A stretch of DNA of 64,000 bases from JBBQLG01 sp964251665 (GCA_964251665.1 CAXUKO010000023.1:22180-86179); one strand, 5' to 3'; positions 53,817 through 62,320 are shown, counted from the first letter of the stretch. Notes: a model not told the origin generated them from the letters alone. Numbers and translations: made by a program.

Positions 53817-54907
53817 TCGTGTAGGTGTGGGGTAGGCACATGACCGGTTGTTAACTGACCCAGACCCGACGTGAGCGCCGGAGCTACAACAGCTTCATAT
53901 AATACGTAGCCAGTTCCGACAATCAGCCCCATGGCCGCGCCAACGAGTACGATAAGCATTCTGTAAGGCTCGCTGCGTCGAACCGGAATTTTGGGTGGCT
54001 CCAGAACGGTCAGAATTGGCGTTTCTTCCTGCATTTTGATCCGTGTTTGCTCGTACTGCCGACTTAATTCAGTATATAGGCTTTGGGCCAAGTCATGTTC
54101 TGCTTCGAGCCGTTTGCCTTCTATTCGGGCCGACTGTGTGTAGAGAAACCGATTTTGATCGCCATACGCCGACATGGCCCGCAGGGCGCGGTCGTAACGG
54201 GATTTGGCTTCGGCCAGGCGCTGGGCGAGAAAAGTAAGGTTTGTCCGGGTTTTGTTCGTGCGATACTGCACAACATAGTGAGTCAGGTAGCTGATTGCCT
54301 GCTGGCAAACCTGAGCGGCAACCTCAGCGTCGGGCATTTTTACCCGGATACCAATCAGGCCCGACTGCTTATCCAGATTCGATACAATCCGCTTACGAAA
54401 GTCTTTCAGGAAATCCTCCTGCGCCCGGCTCAGCCGGACGGGACGCCCCACTGAATCGGCCTGAGGCATGGTCACTAATTCGTCGTTCAGCCAGGTCAGG
54501 CTGGGAGTATACTCGGAGGTGGTTAGAAAAGCGACCAGGGTTGGGTAATTGTTTTTCCGGGTTGTGGTAACGGGGCGATTGAGAGTAGTGAGCAGAAAAG
54601 GCGTACTTGTCAATATGTCCGGGTAGAGATCAGGACGGACCGCTTCGGTAATAGTCGTGCCTTCCAGATCAATGCCAGCTAACTCGGCCAGCGCCCCAAA
54701 CCCTTTCAGATTAGCGGCCGAACCCGCCTGAAACTCCGGCATCAGACTGGCTTCGGCGGTATACTCAGACGGCGTCAGTAACGCATACATGGCGCTAAGT
54801 ACGCCGAAGCCAGTCACGATTTTAAGCAAAAGCCTCCAGCGACTCCATAACAGCAAGACAACGCGGTTAGGTGTCAGGTCAGACGGGGGTGGAATAAAGT
54901 TAAGCAT
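53813..54907 (-). CDS. Wzz-type polysaccharide chain-length determinant
   Basis: A 364-residue inner-membrane protein. The first membrane helix is near residues 30-48 (LLKIVTGFGVLSAMYALLTP), followed by EYTAEASLMPEFQAGS with the usual Wzz N-terminal strand, a large periplasmic coiled-coil part (RLAEAKSRYDRALRAMSAYG, AEHDLAQSLYTELSRQYEQT), the Pro-rich PPKIPVRRSEPYRMLIVLVG and the second membrane helix. It sets polymer length. The cytoplasmic tyrosine-kinase domain and a Wza-type exporter are absent here. It is the first gene of the operon. Confidence 0.9.
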   Translation of the reverse strand: MLNFIPPPSDLTPNRVVLLLWSRWRLLLKIVTGFGVLSAMYALLTPSEYTAEASLMPEFQAGSAANLKGFGALAELAGIDLEGTTITEAVRPDLYPDILTSTPFLLTTLNRPVTTTRKNNYPTLVAFLTTSEYTPSLTWLNDELVTMPQADSVGRPVRLSRAQEDFLKDFRKRIVSNLDKQSGLIGIRVKMPDAEVAAQVCQQAISYLTHYVVQYRTNKTRTNLTFLAQRLAEAKSRYDRALRAMSAYGDQNRFLYTQSARIEGKRLEAEHDLAQSLYTELSRQYEQTRIKMQEETPILTVLEPPKIPVRRSEPYRMLIVLVGAAMGLIVGTGYVLYEAVVAPALTSGLGQLTTGHVPTPHLHE

Positions 54908-54963
54908 GGGTTCAGGTTACGGGGTAATTGGCTTGCGAAACTAACCAAAAACTACGAATCCCG

Positions 54964-56094
54964 TTACAACCGTTGCATCAGCCGGACGACCATCTCGTTT
55001 TTCCACGACACAAAATCACCGGCTGCAATATGAGCCTGCGCCTGCCGGACCAGCCACAGATAAAACGTCAGGTTCTGCAACGAGGCAACCTGTCCGCCGA
55101 GCAGTTCTTCCGCTTTAAAAAGATGCCGTACATACGCTTTGGAATAAAAGGTGCTCGCATAGCCACCCAGTTCAGCGTCGATGGGACTGAAATCGCGGCT
55201 CCACTTTTCGTTCTTGATGTTAATGATTCCCTGTGTGGTAAAGAGCAGGCCATGCCGGGCATTGCGGGTTGGCATCACGCAGTCGAACATATCAACACCG
55301 CGCGCAATGGCCTCCAGAATGTTGGCGGGCGTACCGACGCCCATTAGATAACGCGGTTTGTCAGCGGGCAGAATCTCGTTTACCAGTTCGATCATGGCGT
55401 ACATTTCCTCGGCGGGTTCGCCCACCGCCAGGCCACCAATGGCATTACCCGGTCGTCCTTTGCTGGCAATGGTTTCGGCCGATTGGCGACGCAGATCGGG
55501 ATACGTGCTGCCCTGCACAATCGGAAACAGCGTTTGCTTATGTCCGTAATATCCCTCGGTCAGGTCAAACTGCTTAATACAGCGGTCGAGCCAGCGGTGA
55601 GTCATGTCCATCGACTTGCGGGCGTATTCGTATTCGCAGGGATAGGGCGTACACTCGTCAAAAGCCATGATGATGTCGGCCCCGATGGTGCGCTGAATGT
55701 CCATGACGCCCTCGGGCGTGAAGCGGTGCGTGGAGCCGTCGATATGCGATTTAAACGTAACGCCCTCCTCCTTGATCTTGCGGGTGTTGGACAGTGAATA
55801 GACCTGATACCCACCCGAATCGGTCAGGATGGGGCGTTTCCAGCCGTTGAACGCGTGTAAGCCACCCGCCTGCCGCATCACGTCCAGGCCGGGCCGCAGG
55901 TACAGGTGGTAGGTATTACCCAGAATAATTTCGGCATTGATATCGGTTTCGAGTTCGCGCTGATGCACCGCTTTCACGGTACCGGCCGTGCCCACCGGCA
56001 TGAAAATAGGCGTCTGAATCGGGCCATGATCGGTCGTCAGCGTGCCCGTGCGGGCTTTTGACTGTGGATCGGTGGCAGTAATGGAGAATGTCAT
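54964..56094 (-). CDS. tgt: Queuine/preQ1 tRNA-guanine transglycosylase
   Basis: A 376-residue TIM-barrel enzyme from the ATG at 56094 (MTFSITATDPQSKARTGTLT); an ATG three codons upstream is possible. The base-binding ILTDSGGYQVYSLSNTRKIK and the nucleophile region DMFDCVMPTRNARHGLLFTT are present, so it should exchange guanine for preQ1 at position 34 of GUN tRNAs. The usual zinc ligands CxCxxC...H are absent: the segment reads SPIDAELGGYASTFYSKAYV and the later His of TIHN is replaced (ASLQNLTFYL). Its anticodon targets include tRNA-Asn(GTT), found 2.5 kb away. Confidence 0.93.
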   Translation of the reverse strand: MTFSITATDPQSKARTGTLTTDHGPIQTPIFMPVGTAGTVKAVHQRELETDINAEIILGNTYHLYLRPGLDVMRQAGGLHAFNGWKRPILTDSGGYQVYSLSNTRKIKEEGVTFKSHIDGSTHRFTPEGVMDIQRTIGADIIMAFDECTPYPCEYEYARKSMDMTHRWLDRCIKQFDLTEGYYGHKQTLFPIVQGSTYPDLRRQSAETIASKGRPGNAIGGLAVGEPAEEMYAMIELVNEILPADKPRYLMGVGTPANILEAIARGVDMFDCVMPTRNARHGLLFTTQGIINIKNEKWSRDFSPIDAELGGYASTFYSKAYVRHLFKAEELLGGQVASLQNLTFYLWLVRQAQAHIAAGDFVSWKNEMVVRLMQRL

Positions 56095-56163
56095 AGTACG
56101 CAAAGTTACGGCAAAGCGGCAAGGACTTCGCGGACCGACCCGTTAATGAAGTTGAAAAGCGGC

Positions 56164-56171
56164 TATCTTTG
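56164..56171 (+). promoter_or_regulatory. Possible -7 element of the glycosyltransferase gene
   Basis: TATCTTTG matches TAnnTTTG exactly, 58 bp before the GTG start at 56229. A -33 TTG at normal spacing was not certain. Confidence 0.4.
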
Positions 56172-56228
56172 TGCGCTGCCTTCCGGGAAGCTCAATGAAC
56201 TGTTCCCCATCAACTTGTCTTTCTTTTT

Positions 56229-57392
56229 GTGATAACGGCGTTGCTGATTGGCTGGCTGACAATGGTTAGTATTCAGCTTATTTTTATCGTATTTATTTTT
56301 AGCAAAACGGCGCTCTATCGAGCCCAAACGCCTGTTCAGCCCAGCAATGCAACGACTTCAGAAGGCGTTACGCTGGTGATTTGCGCCCATAACGAGTTAC
56401 CGAATCTCACTGATCTGCTCCCGTTGCTGGCCTGTCAGCAACACGCCCGTTTCGAGGTTCTGATTATGGATGACCGTTCATCTGATGGTACGAAGGAATG
56501 GCTTCCCGGCGCGGTTGCTGCCTATACCAATGTGCGGTTCATCCGGGTTGATAACGATTATGAACACGTTTCACCCAAGAAATACGCCCTGACCATCGCC
56601 CTGAAGAAAGCACTTTACCCGGTCGTGCTGCTCACGGACGCCGACTGTCGCCCGGCCTCTGACCAGTGGCTGGCGGGAATGGCGAACGCGCTTCCGGCGG
56701 AGAAATCCATTGTGCTCGGCGTATCCCTGTATCAGCAGCGGCCGGGTCTGCTTAACTTTCTGATCCAGTCCGAAACCCTGTTTACAGCGGTGCAGTATCT
56801 GTCGCTGGCCCTGGCCGGTCGGCCGTACATGGGCGTTGGCCGCAACCTGCTATACCGCACAAAGACATTCTTCGACAACCGGGGATTTTACACCCATATT
56901 AACGTGCTGGGTGGCGACGATGACCTGTTCATTAACGAAGTGGGAACGGGCGCCAACACAACCATAAGCCTTGATCCGATGACCTTTACGGAGTCGATTC
57001 CGAAAGAGACCTGGGCCGCCTGGCGGCATCAGAAACGGCGGCACCTGAGCGTAAGTCACCGCTACAAGTCCGGTCACAAATTGCGGTTAGGCCTGCTTAC
57101 CGGCTCACACGTACTGACTTGGCTACTGGGTCTTGTCGGAGGAGTCTATGTTCTTTATACCAGTCTGACCGATCCAGTTGAACTGGCAAATCCGTTCCTG
57201 CTTACGGTAGCCGGTCTGTTTCTTACGCGGTGGCTGCTGTTCTGGCTCGTTGTGGGGCAAATCAGTCAGCGGCTCAATAATACGGTTGCCTGGTACGCGA
57301 TTCCGTTTATGGACGTATTTTTGGCCGTTTATTATGCCCTGATGGGTATGACGACGCTGCTCCGTCGGCAACAGAAAATGAACTGGCGGTGA
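56229..57392 (+). CDS. Glycosyltransferase family 2 membrane protein
   Basis: A 387-residue protein that starts at a GTG. An N-terminal membrane helix (LLIGWLTMVSIQLIFIVFIF) precedes a GT-A domain: VTLVICAHNELPNLTDLLPL, LIMDDRSSDGTKEWLPGAVA, VVLLTDADCRPASDQWLAGM (DxD) and LGGDDDLFINEVGTGA with KETWAAWRHQKRRHLSVSHR (QxxRW-like). Two to three C-terminal helices follow. It resembles processive or lipid-linked glycosyltransferases and acts apart from the operon at 45.7-54.9 kb. Not certain which sugar. Confidence 0.88.
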   Translation: MITALLIGWLTMVSIQLIFIVFIFSKTALYRAQTPVQPSNATTSEGVTLVICAHNELPNLTDLLPLLACQQHARFEVLIMDDRSSDGTKEWLPGAVAAYTNVRFIRVDNDYEHVSPKKYALTIALKKALYPVVLLTDADCRPASDQWLAGMANALPAEKSIVLGVSLYQQRPGLLNFLIQSETLFTAVQYLSLALAGRPYMGVGRNLLYRTKTFFDNRGFYTHINVLGGDDDLFINEVGTGANTTISLDPMTFTESIPKETWAAWRHQKRRHLSVSHRYKSGHKLRLGLLTGSHVLTWLLGLVGGVYVLYTSLTDPVELANPFLLTVAGLFLTRWLLFWLVVGQISQRLNNTVAWYAIPFMDVFLAVYYALMGMTTLLRRQQKMNWR

Positions 57393-57401
57393 GCGGACCG
57401 C

Positions 57402-57455
57402 CCGGACGCCCACGTCCGGCAGTGCTGGTAAACAAAACCAGACGTGGGCGTCTGG
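57402..57455 (+). terminator. 15-bp GC-rich hairpin after the glycosyltransferase gene
   Basis: CCGGACGCCCACGTC (57402-57416) pairs with GACGTGGGCGTCTGG (57441-57455) with one wobble around a 24-nt loop. It ends 9 bp before the rsmG ATG at 57465, so it both ends the previous gene and may affect rsmG initiation. Confidence 0.6.
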
Positions 57456-57464
57456 GATACATGT

Positions 57465-58121
57465 ATGATCGACCTACTCAAAAAATATTTCCCTGCGCTG
57501 ACTGCCGATCAGCTCGATAAGTTTGCCGCGCTGGATGAACTGTACCGGCACTGGAACGCGCAGATCAACGTAATTTCGCGGCAGGATATGGACGGGCTTT
57601 ACGAGAAACACATCCTGCATTCGCTGGGTATTGCTAAAATCATGACCTTTCAGCCGGGCACCGAAATACTGGACGTAGGCACGGGTGGTGGCTTTCCGGG
57701 CATTCCCCTGGCGATTCTGTTTCCGCAGGCCGACTTCCATTTAGTCGACAGCATTGGCAAGAAGATCAAGGTCGTGACGGAGGTGTCGCAGGCACTGGGG
57801 TTAACGAACGTCCGCGCCGAACAGGCCCGGGTAGAGCATTTAGACAGCACCTACGACTTTGTGGTGAGCCGGGCCGTAACCCGTTTGCAACCGTTTCTGG
57901 GGTGGGTGCGCTACAAAATTCGCAAGGCGGGCAACAACGACCTGCCCAACGGGGTTCTGTACCTGAAAGGGGGTGATCTAGCCGAGGAGTTGGCCGAAGT
58001 AAAGGAGCGCTACCGGATTTTCGATTTGTCCGCCTACTTCGACGAGCCGTTCTTCGAAACCAAGAAAGTAATTTACGTTCCGATCTATAAAAAAACAGGC
58101 GGTAAGTCGGTAAGTAAGTAA
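57465..58121 (+). CDS. rsmG: 16S rRNA (G527-N7) methyltransferase RsmG
   Basis: A 218-residue SAM-dependent enzyme from the ATG at 57465 (MIDLLKKYFPALTADQLDKF); an upstream ATG at 57444 would lie in the hairpin. INVISRQDMDGLYEKHILHS and the SAM site EILDVGTGGGFPGIPLAILF are typical, as is YDFVVSRAVTRLQPFLGWV. It methylates N7 of G527 in 16S rRNA. The C-terminus (GKSVSK) is coded by a run of GTAA tetranucleotides that also forms one arm of a palindrome. Confidence 0.95.
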   Translation: MIDLLKKYFPALTADQLDKFAALDELYRHWNAQINVISRQDMDGLYEKHILHSLGIAKIMTFQPGTEILDVGTGGGFPGIPLAILFPQADFHLVDSIGKKIKVVTEVSQALGLTNVRAEQARVEHLDSTYDFVVSRAVTRLQPFLGWVRYKIRKAGNNDLPNGVLYLKGGDLAEELAEVKERYRIFDLSAYFDEPFFETKKVIYVPIYKKTGGKSVSK

Positions 58122-58174
58122 GTAAGTGGCTTCGCCTGAATCGGTTAGCGTGCCACTACTGACCTGCCGACTTA
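58102..58174 (+). terminator. Imperfect palindrome at the rsmG 3' end with GTAA repeats
   Basis: Tandem GTAA units at 58102-58127 run across the rsmG stop. Together with GTGGC they pair imperfectly with GCCACTACTGACCTGCCGAC near 58152-58171. It may be the rsmG terminator. Confidence 0.45.
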
Positions 58175-58207
58175 TTAATTGACTGACCAACATACGACTC
58201 AAACATC

Positions 58208-58507
58208 ATGGCCGAAGTATTCCGCTCCAGCAGTTTTAAAGACCCTATCAACCGCGACGAGGTTGAGTTGAACGACAAAGGGGTCTCGTTCCGGGTCCGC
58301 AAGCTCATTGGCGGTACGGACAGTTTCGTGTTTTACTCCGATATATCAGGGGTAGAGATCGACAACGCGCTGTTTTTCGCTACCATCCGCATCTTGCCCC
58401 GCGCCCGGCCGGAGATCGTTATCACCAACTTTACCAAGAGCGACGCCCGCCGGATTAAGGAATTGATTCTGGAGCGTGTCCCGAGCCATCGCCCGGGTGC
58501 GTTTTAA
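58208..58507 (+). CDS. Small PH-domain-like protein, unknown function
   Basis: A 99-residue cytosolic protein made of strands and one C-terminal helix (DEVELNDKGVSFRVRKLIGG, SFVFYSDISGVEIDNALFFA, RPEIVITNFTKSDARRIKEL). The layout looks like a single PH-like (bPH) domain. No signal or membrane segment. No function can be given. It is the last core gene before the tRNA. Confidence 0.7.
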   Translation: MAEVFRSSSFKDPINRDEVELNDKGVSFRVRKLIGGTDSFVFYSDISGVEIDNALFFATIRILPRARPEIVITNFTKSDARRIKELILERVPSHRPGAF

Positions 58508-58573
58508 GGCATCTGTGGGTGAATGGGTTAGGCTGAACCGGGCAGAAATCTGCAAATTTTTTCGGCTTACTGC

Positions 58574-58604
58574 TTGCACCGTAGCCCCTGAGCCGTTACT
58601 TTTG
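58574..58604 (+). promoter_or_regulatory. Bacteroidotal promoter of tRNA-Asn
   Basis: TTG at 58574-58576 and TACTTTTG at 58597-58604 match -33 TTG and -7 TAnnTTTG with a 20-bp spacer. The tRNA begins 9 bp after the -7 box. Confidence 0.7.
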
Positions 58605-58613
58605 TACCACGAT

Positions 58614-58687
58614 TCCCGAATAGCTCAGCCGGTTAGAGCATCTGACTGTTAATCAGAGGGTCGCTGGTTCGAGCCCAGCTTCGGGAG
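58614..58687 (+). tRNA. tRNA-Asn (GTT)
   Basis: A 74-nt cloverleaf: acceptor TCCCGAA (58614-58620) pairs with TTCGGGA (58680-58686), D arm TAGCTCAGCCGGTTAGAGCA, anticodon stem TCTGA/TCAGA with loop CTGTTAA (anticodon GTT) and T arm GGTTCGAGCC. The discriminator is G and CCA is not encoded. The AT-rich integrated region begins right after it, so its 3' half is the likely attachment site. Confidence 0.97.
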
Positions 58688-58688
58688 C

Positions 58689-58722
58689 AAAAGCCTCAAA
58701 ACAGCCTGTTTTGGGGCTTTTT
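58689..58722 (+). terminator. Terminator after tRNA-Asn
   Basis: AAAAGCCTCAAAACAG pairs with CTGTTTTGGGGCTTTT around two to three bases with one G-T wobble, and is followed by TTT. It ends the tRNA transcript. Confidence 0.8.
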
Positions 58723-58781
58723 ACGTTTAACTGTGTATGTTTTTGTAGCATTTTAAATATCCGTTGCAAAACTGTCTGTAT

Positions 58782-59951
58782 ATGAATAAACTATTATACT
58801 TTCTGTTAATTATTACTCTTCTCTGCGAGTGTACCACACACAAGAATAAATATCAACTCAGTAAAAAAAAGACCAAGGCATTGATTGCCTTATCGCGTAA
58901 TCAGATTAAAGACTCAATACTAGTTAACCCCTTATATCTTACTGAACCCACATCTGGTTCCACGAAAATAAATTATACAAGTTTAAATTGTTTCTATGTT
59001 ACTGACAGAAATATTTTAATTAACAACGCGCGGCCTACTTTTGGCAACGAAAGATCAGAACTACATTATGGTAATTATAATATAAGCATCCCTAAAACAC
59101 ATGAAATAGGACAAATTGAAGAACCATCATTGTTAAAACTCGAATTGAACGAAGATCCAAACAAACATATTTCATTCCTTACTATTAATAGCTTCAATAA
59201 AGAATTATTTTTCAAAGAATTAAAACAAGGTTTAGACTATTCTCAGCAAAGTAATGCAGTTATATTTATACATGGATATAACGCAAGTTTTAATATAGCA
59301 GCTAAAAGAACTGCTCAATTGTATTATGATTTTGGCCTCAAAGGTATCCCTATTCTTTATAGTTGGCCATCACAAAATAATCCTTTAAAATACATTACAG
59401 ATGAGAATAACAGTGAATGGTCTGCTGTTAACTTTAGATTGTTTTTAAATGATTTTCTTGCAAAAAGTAAGGTTGAAAATCTATATTTAATCGCTCACAG
59501 TATGGGCAATAAATTATTAATTGATGCTCTCGCTGATTTATTAAAGGAGCCAAACTTTGACAAGAAGCGAATTAAGGAAATTATTTTAGTCGCTCCCGAC
59601 ATGGATGAGGCAATTTTCAAGCGAGATTATGCTCCCCATATAACTATGCAGGGCATTCCCCTTACTTTGTACGTATCATCTAATGATAATGCATTATTAG
59701 CATCAAAGGTTGTTCATGGTAACAAAAGGGTTGGTGATGCTTCTAATAAACCTATGATAATTAGGGGAATCGAGACAATAGATGCAACAAACGTAAATAC
59801 TGATATTTTAGGGCATTCATACATTAGCAATTCACGTTCTGTTGCGGATGATATATTCTATCTTATAAATAATAGTTTAAGAGCAGACAAAAGGCGTTTA
59901 TCAAAAAGGTCTGTTACAGATGGTATTTATTGGGAGTTTAACCCGAAATAA
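58782..59951 (+). CDS. Lipoprotein-like alpha/beta hydrolase (DUF900 type)
   Basis: A 389-residue protein from the ATG at 58782; a TTG six codons upstream is less likely. The N-terminal YFLLIITLLCECTTHKNKYQ looks like a lipoprotein signal with an imperfect lipobox. The hydrolase core has AVIFIHGYNASFNIAAKRTA, PILYSWPSQNNPLKYITDEN and the nucleophile elbow LIAHSMGNKLLIDALADL, then ILVAPDMDEAIFK with the acidic residue, and GHSYISNSRSVADDIF with the His. This is the DUF900 layout (large alpha/beta hydrolases with unknown substrate, perhaps esters or lipids). It is AT-rich, sits next to the tRNA and converges with the protease gene. Confidence 0.82.
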   Translation: MNKLLYFLLIITLLCECTTHKNKYQLSKKKTKALIALSRNQIKDSILVNPLYLTEPTSGSTKINYTSLNCFYVTDRNILINNARPTFGNERSELHYGNYNISIPKTHEIGQIEEPSLLKLELNEDPNKHISFLTINSFNKELFFKELKQGLDYSQQSNAVIFIHGYNASFNIAAKRTAQLYYDFGLKGIPILYSWPSQNNPLKYITDENNSEWSAVNFRLFLNDFLAKSKVENLYLIAHSMGNKLLIDALADLLKEPNFDKKRIKEIILVAPDMDEAIFKRDYAPHITMQGIPLTLYVSSNDNALLASKVVHGNKRVGDASNKPMIIRGIETIDATNVNTDILGHSYISNSRSVADDIFYLINNSLRADKRRLSKRSVTDGIYWEFNPK

Positions 59952-59965
59952 TTAATTAGTAAAAA

Positions 59966-60919
59966 TTACTTTTCGCTATCATATTGTTTGACGAGCGAAC
60001 TGGAATACCTTAATTCAAGTATTGTTTTAAATATAAATTCGCCTTTTATAACTTTCGCCACTTCAATTATATTTTTTTCTTTATTAGTAGATTTAAGTTG
60101 CTCGCTCACCATACCAATTAGACCAGCGCCTTGTATTATTGTTTCCTTACCTCCTGAACCTCCTGTTGTAAGATTTAAGTCTACAAAAACAGGACCGCCA
60201 CTATTACCTGGGTATATTCTAAAGTCGAAAAGAAAATTATCACTATTAAGTGAGTAATTATTTCTGTAAGAAGCATATCTTCCACTTCTTAATATCGGAA
60301 AATAGCCATTATCAGAAGGTGTGGTATAAGGAAATCCTAAACATAGCAAATCAGAGCCCGTATTTAGTTCTATATGATTTAATTGTTTACCAGTCATTAA
60401 ATTGCCAATATCCAAAACAGAATATACTGAATTCTCAGGAAGTGAAACTATCATTGCTGCAACGTCAACATCATTCAATTGAGTCCAAAGAGGCTGGCCA
60501 TTTTCACGAATTCTTATAGGATAGTCGAATGTTTGAAAGGCATCACCGTTTTTACTTCTTAAAACTAAATGCGCATAATCTCCTTCCATGTTTTTTAAGA
60601 CATGGGCAGCAGTTAAAAATATTTCAACGTACTTAAATCTAGCAAATTTGTACCGAAATTTTTTATCTTCATCAATAAAGGTTGAGTCGGTAATTTTGGA
60701 CAAAGAGTCGCTAGAAACAGTTAAAGCTAAGATAAATGATGTACCATAATTTTCCCGCTTTAACGGATCATAAATAAAAAATGTAGATTCCATTAGTACA
60801 GGACCTAACTTTCTATGCTCATAGAGAGAAAAGTTTACTATTTTTTGTTGACTATATACATTACTTGAAATTACTAGTAGAAAGAAGCAACAATAAAAAA
60901 ACATTCTTTTATTGTACAT
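59966..60919 (-). CDS. Secreted trypsin-like serine protease
   Basis: A 317-residue protein from the ATG at 60919, with signal peptide (MFFYCCFFLLVISSNVYSQQ). The open frame extends 16 codons further upstream but then the signal would be internal. The catalytic triad is visible: His in IFLTAAHVLKNMEGDY, Asp in LNDVDVAAMIVSLP and Ser in RIYPGNSGGPVFVDLN (GNSGG). It is like chymotrypsin-fold peptidases of the bacterial S1/S64-type. Secreted or periplasmic. The convergent hydrolase gene stop is 14 bp from its stop. Role in the element unknown; defence, immunity or host interaction are conjecture. Confidence 0.83.
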   Translation of the reverse strand: MYNKRMFFYCCFFLLVISSNVYSQQKIVNFSLYEHRKLGPVLMESTFFIYDPLKRENYGTSFILALTVSSDSLSKITDSTFIDEDKKFRYKFARFKYVEIFLTAAHVLKNMEGDYAHLVLRSKNGDAFQTFDYPIRIRENGQPLWTQLNDVDVAAMIVSLPENSVYSVLDIGNLMTGKQLNHIELNTGSDLLCLGFPYTTPSDNGYFPILRSGRYASYRNNYSLNSDNFLFDFRIYPGNSGGPVFVDLNLTTGGSGGKETIIQGAGLIGMVSEQLKSTNKEKNIIEVAKVIKGEFIFKTILELRYSSSLVKQYDSEK

Positions 60920-61023
60920 GTCTAAACTTACATTTGTAGTCTTGCGCAGTTCTGTAATAGCGATCATAATGACGTATATACTTTTTCTTAGCTGCCCAAA
61001 AATACAATATAAATATTTAAAAC

Positions 61024-61269
61024 TTACAGCCCTCTTTTCCTAAGTCTCAAATGTGCCTTTTGGCATCCCTGACAGCAAAAGGCAGTATCAACCCTTTTAG
61101 CCTCAAAAGCTTTCGTGCAGTATAGACACTCCTTTTCATAAAACATACCCCGAAACTCTTCTGTCCAGTTGCCAAATTCGGGGTCTCTGTGGTACTTCTT
61201 TTTGTTCTTTTGCACGCTACCGTACTTATAATTTCGGATAGGAGCTTGCTTCGGGTTCTGTTCTTCCAT
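61024..61269 (-). CDS. Small zinc-ribbon protein of the element
   Basis: An 81-residue basic protein. ECLYCTKAFEAKRVDTAFCC and QGCQKAHLRLRKRGL give CxxC...CCxxC spacing of a zinc ribbon. It may bind DNA or RNA. No named family recognised. It lies 151 bp downstream of the primase-like gene on the same strand. Confidence 0.65.
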   Translation of the reverse strand: MEEQNPKQAPIRNYKYGSVQKNKKKYHRDPEFGNWTEEFRGMFYEKECLYCTKAFEAKRVDTAFCCQGCQKAHLRLRKRGL

Positions 61270-61420
61270 GAATTTGTACGCGATACCTACGTGATTGCTA
61301 CGTGAGACCTACGCGAGAAGGGTTTTAAAAAGGTGAGAGAAGCCTTCGTAATACAGCCAAAAGCCTCATTAAAGCCTTGTAAAGGGTATATAGAAGGGTA
61401 CTTTAAAGGGTAGGTAGAAG

Positions 61421-62293
61421 CTACGGGTAATGTAGATGCATGAGATAGTCATTGAAATCTTTGCTATCGGGGTAATAGTGGGAGCAATCTTTGACATTTA
61501 ATCCTTCTTTGCTCAACCGTTCCAACGTCCGCTTTCCTGCCTTATCGTTGTCTAAGAATGCATTGACAACAGGGTACTCAGCCAACATCGGTAACGCTTC
61601 ATTCACGAACGATAAGGAGTTCAAAACAATCGTTGGGTTGTTTAACCGAGTAGTCTTAAAATGCTCACAGCAAGACAGAAAATCAAATACCCCTTCAAAT
61701 AGATTAATAGCCGTACTCTTTTGGCCTGTAATCAACTTAAACGACTTAGGACTGGTACACCCCTTGAAGTATTGGCTTCGTAGCTCATAGCCCCCTTTAT
61801 CGTTGTTGAAGCCTACAGCATAGTACCGTTTCTGTTTGATCTGATAATGGACTTCCTGTAAATAGGTTGTCGCAACATGTACAGAGATCTTACGGCTTGC
61901 TACGTAGGCCAACAACGCCCGGTTTCGTAACGGTTGGACACTGACTATCTCAACTGCTGATTGCTTCGCTGGAGAGAGAGTTTGGCCGCTAAAAGAAAAG
62001 GCAAGCGCGGTTTCTAGTGGGCTTAATTCTAATATTTCAATGGCTTGGTTAAAATCACAGCCATTCAAATACTGAATCAACCGTATGATGTCTCCCTTCT
62101 CTCCTACTCCACTAAAATCATGAAAGACGTTTTTGTGTGGGTTGACGAAAAATGAAGGGCTTCCTTCTTCGTTCTTTGGCGAGTAATAGACCAGTTCTGA
62201 ACCGGATGTTGTAACAGGGTAAAATCCCTTTGTATTCAGATAGTGAGTGATTGGAATAGCCTTGATGCGTTCAATCTGTTCTTTCGTTTTCAT
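61421..62293 (-). CDS. DnaG-like primase protein (degenerate zinc domain plus Toprim)
   Basis: A 290-residue protein. The N-terminal part (VYYSPKNEEGSPSFFVNPHK, VFHDFSGVGEKGDIIRLIQY) has the shape of the CHC2 zinc domain of DnaG but the zinc Cys residues are replaced. The C-terminal Toprim part has INLFEGVFDFLSCCEHF (Glu) and VVNAFLDNDKAGKRTLERLS (DxD: DND). It probably makes primers or helps replication of the element together with the VapE-like protein. Confidence 0.82.
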   Translation of the reverse strand: MKTKEQIERIKAIPITHYLNTKGFYPVTTSGSELVYYSPKNEEGSPSFFVNPHKNVFHDFSGVGEKGDIIRLIQYLNGCDFNQAIEILELSPLETALAFSFSGQTLSPAKQSAVEIVSVQPLRNRALLAYVASRKISVHVATTYLQEVHYQIKQKRYYAVGFNNDKGGYELRSQYFKGCTSPKSFKLITGQKSTAINLFEGVFDFLSCCEHFKTTRLNNPTIVLNSLSFVNEALPMLAEYPVVNAFLDNDKAGKRTLERLSKEGLNVKDCSHYYPDSKDFNDYLMHLHYP

Positions 62294-62320
62294 TCCTTTT
62301 TCTTTAGCGGCTTAAAAAAA

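Noticed and set aside
58782..60919. Hydrolase/protease pair as an established defence system
   Set aside because: I recognise no named defence system with this composition; only position supports the idea, so it is listed as a hypothesis and not as a feature.
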